Of a stretch of DNA of 41,707 nucleotides, positions 39,553 through 41,707 are shown piece after piece. Source of the DNA: Sphingobacteriales bacterium (GTDB taxonomy: Bacteria > Bacteroidota > Bacteroidia > Chitinophagales > UBA2359). Positions within the stretch are counted from its first letter, which is position 1, and every line of letters starts with the position of its first letter. The stretch covers positions 1 through 41,707 of the forward strand of contig JADKCK010000065.1 in NCBI GenBank assembly GCA_016718845.1, written 5' to 3'. The position numbers and the translations under genes are program-made. Below the pieces are notes generated by a model. That model saw only the letters and a program-made list of their open reading frames with translations, made no database searches and was not told the origin of the DNA.

Positions 39553-39584
39553 CAAAAATAAAAGGTCGTTGCTTGGTTTAGCAA
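39553..39584 (-). promoter_or_regulatory. Possible P450 promoter overlapping the hydrolase terminator
   Basis: On the minus strand, TATTTTTG (39553-39560) fits the -7 box and TTG (39582-39584) sits 21 bp upstream at the -33 place. The -33 element falls within one arm of the hairpin at 39565-39588, so termination of the hydrolase transcript and start of the P450 transcript share bases. Confidence 0.4.
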
Positions 39585-39588
39585 CGAC
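39565..39588 (-). terminator. Terminator of the alpha/beta hydrolase gene
   Basis: GTCGTTGCT and AGCAACGAC form a 9-bp stem with a 6-base loop. On the minus strand the stem is followed by CTTTTATTTTT. It lies 23 bp past the hydrolase stop codon. Confidence 0.75.
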
Positions 39589-39611
39589 TTTTTGTTGGAT
39601 TGTGTTTGTGT

Positions 39612-40330
39612 TTAGGCAGTTGTTGCTACCCGATTGGCAAAATCTTGCAATATTTTAGCAAAAGCTGCGGGCGATGGGCTAAGTAAATCGTGACCACTAT
39701 TGTTTAGCAACTCAATTTGCATACTAGGCACTAATTGCAAGATGTAGGGTACGTTTTGTTCTTTAAAAAACGCATCTTGTTGTCCGCCCCTGATAAGCAA
39801 AGTTGGGCAAGGCAACATTGCCAGTTCTTTACTTAGCTCAATATAACCTTCGGCGGCAGCGGCAATGCCATTTACGGCTTTGGCGCTCATGTCAAGGTCT
39901 TCGTTTTGTAGGGTTCTTGATGCCCAGCTTTTATCAAATGGAGGATAGAAAGGAGCATAATCGCCCATTGCCAAAGCTGCCTTTTGCGGGTGCAGGCGCA
40001 TAGCGTAGGGGCAATAGAGGAGCCTACCGAGTGTCCGTAGAGGTAAAACTGCTGTAAACCCAATTTGTTTACTACTGCGTCTATGTCCGATACTTGGTCG
40101 TTTAGGGTGTAGCCTGTATCGGGTGAGTCGCTTTTGCCACGACCACGCAAGTTAATGTGGATTTGATAGACGGGAAAGGAGTCGCGCAAATCTTCGATAA
40201 TTTCGTTGGCAGAGTTACCCATGCCGGGTATCATTATCCAAGGTATTTGTGTGTTGTTGGTAGTGGGTTGATGTAATACCACAAAGTGTATCGCAACGCC
40301 ATTGTTATCAACAAAATAATCTTGACGCAT
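39612..40330 (-). CDS. Alpha/beta-hydrolase fold protein, one frame break
   Basis: The full product would be about 240 residues. The N-terminal part (39887-40330) has the oxyanion-loop region MIPGMGNS, INLRGRGKSDSP and the nucleophile elbow GHSVGSS with Ser101. The frame then breaks near 40008: CCTACG probably lacks one T, and with it the protein reads APYAMRLHPQKAALAMG and continues into the second part (39612-40001). That part supplies the acid (RGGQQDAFF) and the catalytic His (NNSGHDLL). The complete Ser-Asp-His triad argues that the gene is functional and the break a sequencing error. The substrate is unknown; the sequence is of the general esterase/lactonase type. A TATCTTTG box (CAAAGATA on the plus strand, 40386-40393) lies 56 bp upstream. 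Confidence 0.82.
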
Positions 40331-40385
40331 AATCGGTAAAAATTAGTTTGAAAGAAAGAAATAAATAGGAACTGCGAAGCGGGTA

Positions 40386-40393
40386 CAAAGATA
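40386..40393 (-). promoter_or_regulatory. -7 promoter box of the alpha/beta hydrolase gene
   Basis: CAAAGATA on the plus strand reads TATCTTTG on the minus strand, the same box found before gene A and the VCBS/vWA gene. It lies between the hydrolase start and the end of the neighbouring nuclease-like gene. Confidence 0.4.
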
Positions 40394-40432
40394 CCTTGTT
40401 TTGTGGATTAATGCTCCGTTGAAAGTGTTTTT

Positions 40433-41014
40433 TTAGAATTGGCAAGTATTAGCGAATTGGTATGTATTTCCAATCAGTAGTGTAGCATTATATCGTTCGA
40501 ATCTAGCTTTTAACTGTTGGCTGTTTGGTAAAATAGCTGGACTTCGTTGGCTTTGCTGCTGCCCGTTTTCATCTAATACTGCGGCAATAACTATAAGGTT
40601 CATTTCATCAATTTCACCCAAATTTAATTCGTTATTTATAAATAAGTCAAGAGTATCGATAAGTTGCTTATAGGCGTCTCGTTTTTTATTTGTTCTCTTT
40701 TGGGAATTTGAATTGGTGCCATGGTCAATTTTTTTCAATTCGACAAGTATAATTGTTGCATCATCAAATAATCCAAAATCACATTTCCCTCCATCTTGTG
40801 CATTAAAAAGGCATGCATCAATTTGAATAAAAGTAAGTGTTTTTTTAGTAGGGTTAGTTACTTCAAAATGCCCTTCTCCGTGAGCAACAACTGTGCAAGG
40901 AATGTTAGTACCTGGTGGGTCAAAAATATCAAACATTTCACACGAAATATCCTTCATGCAATTTTCTACAGATCGACCAGCAAATGTTGTTATAATACGA
41001 TTCTTTAAAGTCAT
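40433..41014 (-). CDS. Small protein with PD-(D/E)XK nuclease-like signature
   Basis: A 193-residue protein without signal peptide or membrane segment. The central stretch has the hallmark of PD-(D/E)XK nucleases: Asp79 at the end of one strand (GGKCDFGLFDD), then Glu92-Leu-Lys94 at the end of the next hydrophobic strand (ATIILVELKK), followed by a Lys/Arg-rich helix (RTNKKRDAYKQLIDTLDLF). The rest is not recognisable. It starts 21 bp after the stop of the ATPase gene on the same strand, so the two are very likely co-transcribed and may act together. A DNA-cleaving partner of a DNA-sensing ATPase is one reading; a non-catalytic use of the fold is another. I do not recognise a named family. 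Confidence 0.65.
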   Translation of the reverse strand: MTLKNRIITTFAGRSVENCMKDISCEMFDIFDPPGTNIPCTVVAHGEGHFEVTNPTKKTLTFIQIDACLFNAQDGGKCDFGLFDDATIILVELKKIDHGTNSNSQKRTNKKRDAYKQLIDTLDLFINNELNLGEIDEMNLIVIAAVLDENGQQQSQRSPAILPNSQQLKARFERYNATLLIGNTYQFANTCQF

Positions 41015-41035
41015 TAATTTTTTAGTGATTGTGGT

Positions 41036-41707
41036 TTATTTTTTTGATGCTTTTTTCAATTTTCGGTACAAAATATTAAGGTTATCAAAAGTTTCGCCAA
41101 TTTCTTCTGAAGCGACATCTATGGCACTTTCTGTAATTAAGCCAGTGTCAGTGTCAATAATATTTTCGATGTTAATCAGTTCCTGGTTCTACTCTTCGGT
41201 GTCATTGATATAGTACACTGCTGTGTTTTGCTTGAAAGAAAATCTTTTAGTCCTAAAATTTCTTGTATATCTATAAGTGCAATAGGATATTCTTTAACAA
41301 TGCTGTTTGCCCACAACAAATTATTAACGCTTGTCAACACATAAGGACTATGTGTAGTAATAATCATTTTGTGTCCTTTGTTAATTACTTTTTCGGCAAT
41401 AGTTTGAACGAGTGATTTTTGTGCTGTTGGGAATAGGCTAATCTCGGGTTCTTCAAAGCTGTAGTTTACTTTATCAACCGAAGATGCAAAAGCCTCAATT
41501 ATTATTAGAGCAGGAACAACAGCTTGTATTCCGCTTGCATTTTCGGCAAGCGCCAATTGTTTGCCATTTGGTAAGCTTATGTAGTTATTCCCGTTTTTTT
41601 CTCGTACTCTATCGATAGGAAACTTATGTTTAATTTTTTACTTTTGTACTTGCGGCTAAAAGTAGTATAAAAATTACGTATAGTATTTGGTATAAGTTCG
41701 GGTCTTT
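41036..41707 (-). CDS. ABC/AAA15-type ATPase (SMC/OLD-like), partial with frame breaks
   Basis: Only the C-terminal part is inside the window. Visible are the signature-like NASGIQ, the Walker B FEEPEISLFP, and the H-loop IITTHSPYVL, the arrangement of AAA15/AAA21 ATPases related to OLD and RecF. The clean frame covers 41176-41556. Upstream, restoring a base in an A run near 41596 joins IEYEK to NGNNYISLPNGKQLALAE. Downstream, a break near 41222 and a TAG near 41191 separate the remaining tail (QELINIENIIDTDTG...LYRKLKKASKK) ending at 41036. No TOPRIM nuclease domain is visible after the ATPase core, unlike full OLD proteins, and the gene is followed by the nuclease-like gene. Such ATPases commonly sense DNA ends or phage components in defence systems; that role here is inference. 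Confidence 0.75.

Overview
The window reads as a chromosomal piece of a Bacteroidota bacterium, most like the Saprospiria/Chitinophagales end of the phylum. The evidence is secreted proteins full of Ig-like/PKD-like (CHU_C- and SprB-type) modules, signal peptides ending in GQ or AQ, a type IX secretion (T9SS) C-terminal sorting domain in one protein, lipoproteins with short polar regions after the Cys, and -7 promoter boxes of the TAnnTTTG type. No rRNA, tRNA, insertion sequence or CRISPR array was seen.

Layout. From 27302 leftwards past position 1, the minus strand carries five consecutive co-oriented genes for very large secreted, repeat-built surface proteins, here called A (22479-27302), B (18856-21770), C (13077-18774), D (10479-12956) and E (1-10387, running off the left edge). 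Each begins with a signal peptide, and neighbours share homologous modules, so they look like a cluster grown by duplication and module shuffling. A-D end in a short Cys...G-[TV]-[FW] tail instead of a recognisable T9SS domain. Diverging from A on the plus strand is an oligopeptide-type ABC transporter substrate-binding lipoprotein (27627-29369). It is followed by an 8-bp minisatellite pair with fold-back symmetry and a small lipoprotein with an ExbD-like segment (29957-30352).

The next gene (31774-36027, minus) encodes a secreted protein with seven VCBS/FG-GAP repeats, a von Willebrand A domain and a T9SS sorting domain. Both of its flanks carry the same family of hairpin-bearing intergenic repeats. 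Their spacings are 42, about 84, 126 and 168 bp, so the two arrays share a 42-bp step. To the right lie an uncharacterised coiled-coil protein (37135-37881), a cytochrome P450 (38131-39462), an alpha/beta hydrolase (39612-40330) and, at the edge, an ABC/AAA15-type ATPase (41036 to beyond 41707) with a downstream small protein carrying a PD-(D/E)XK-like signature (40433-41014). This last pair resembles the layout of two-gene defence modules.

Caveat. At least six genes (A, B, C, E, the hydrolase and the ATPase) are interrupted. Most breaks are single-base indels, several in short homopolymers, and reading across them restores sensible protein. This pattern suggests residual sequencing or assembly error more than true gene decay. 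I therefore annotate these as single genes and give the break positions.
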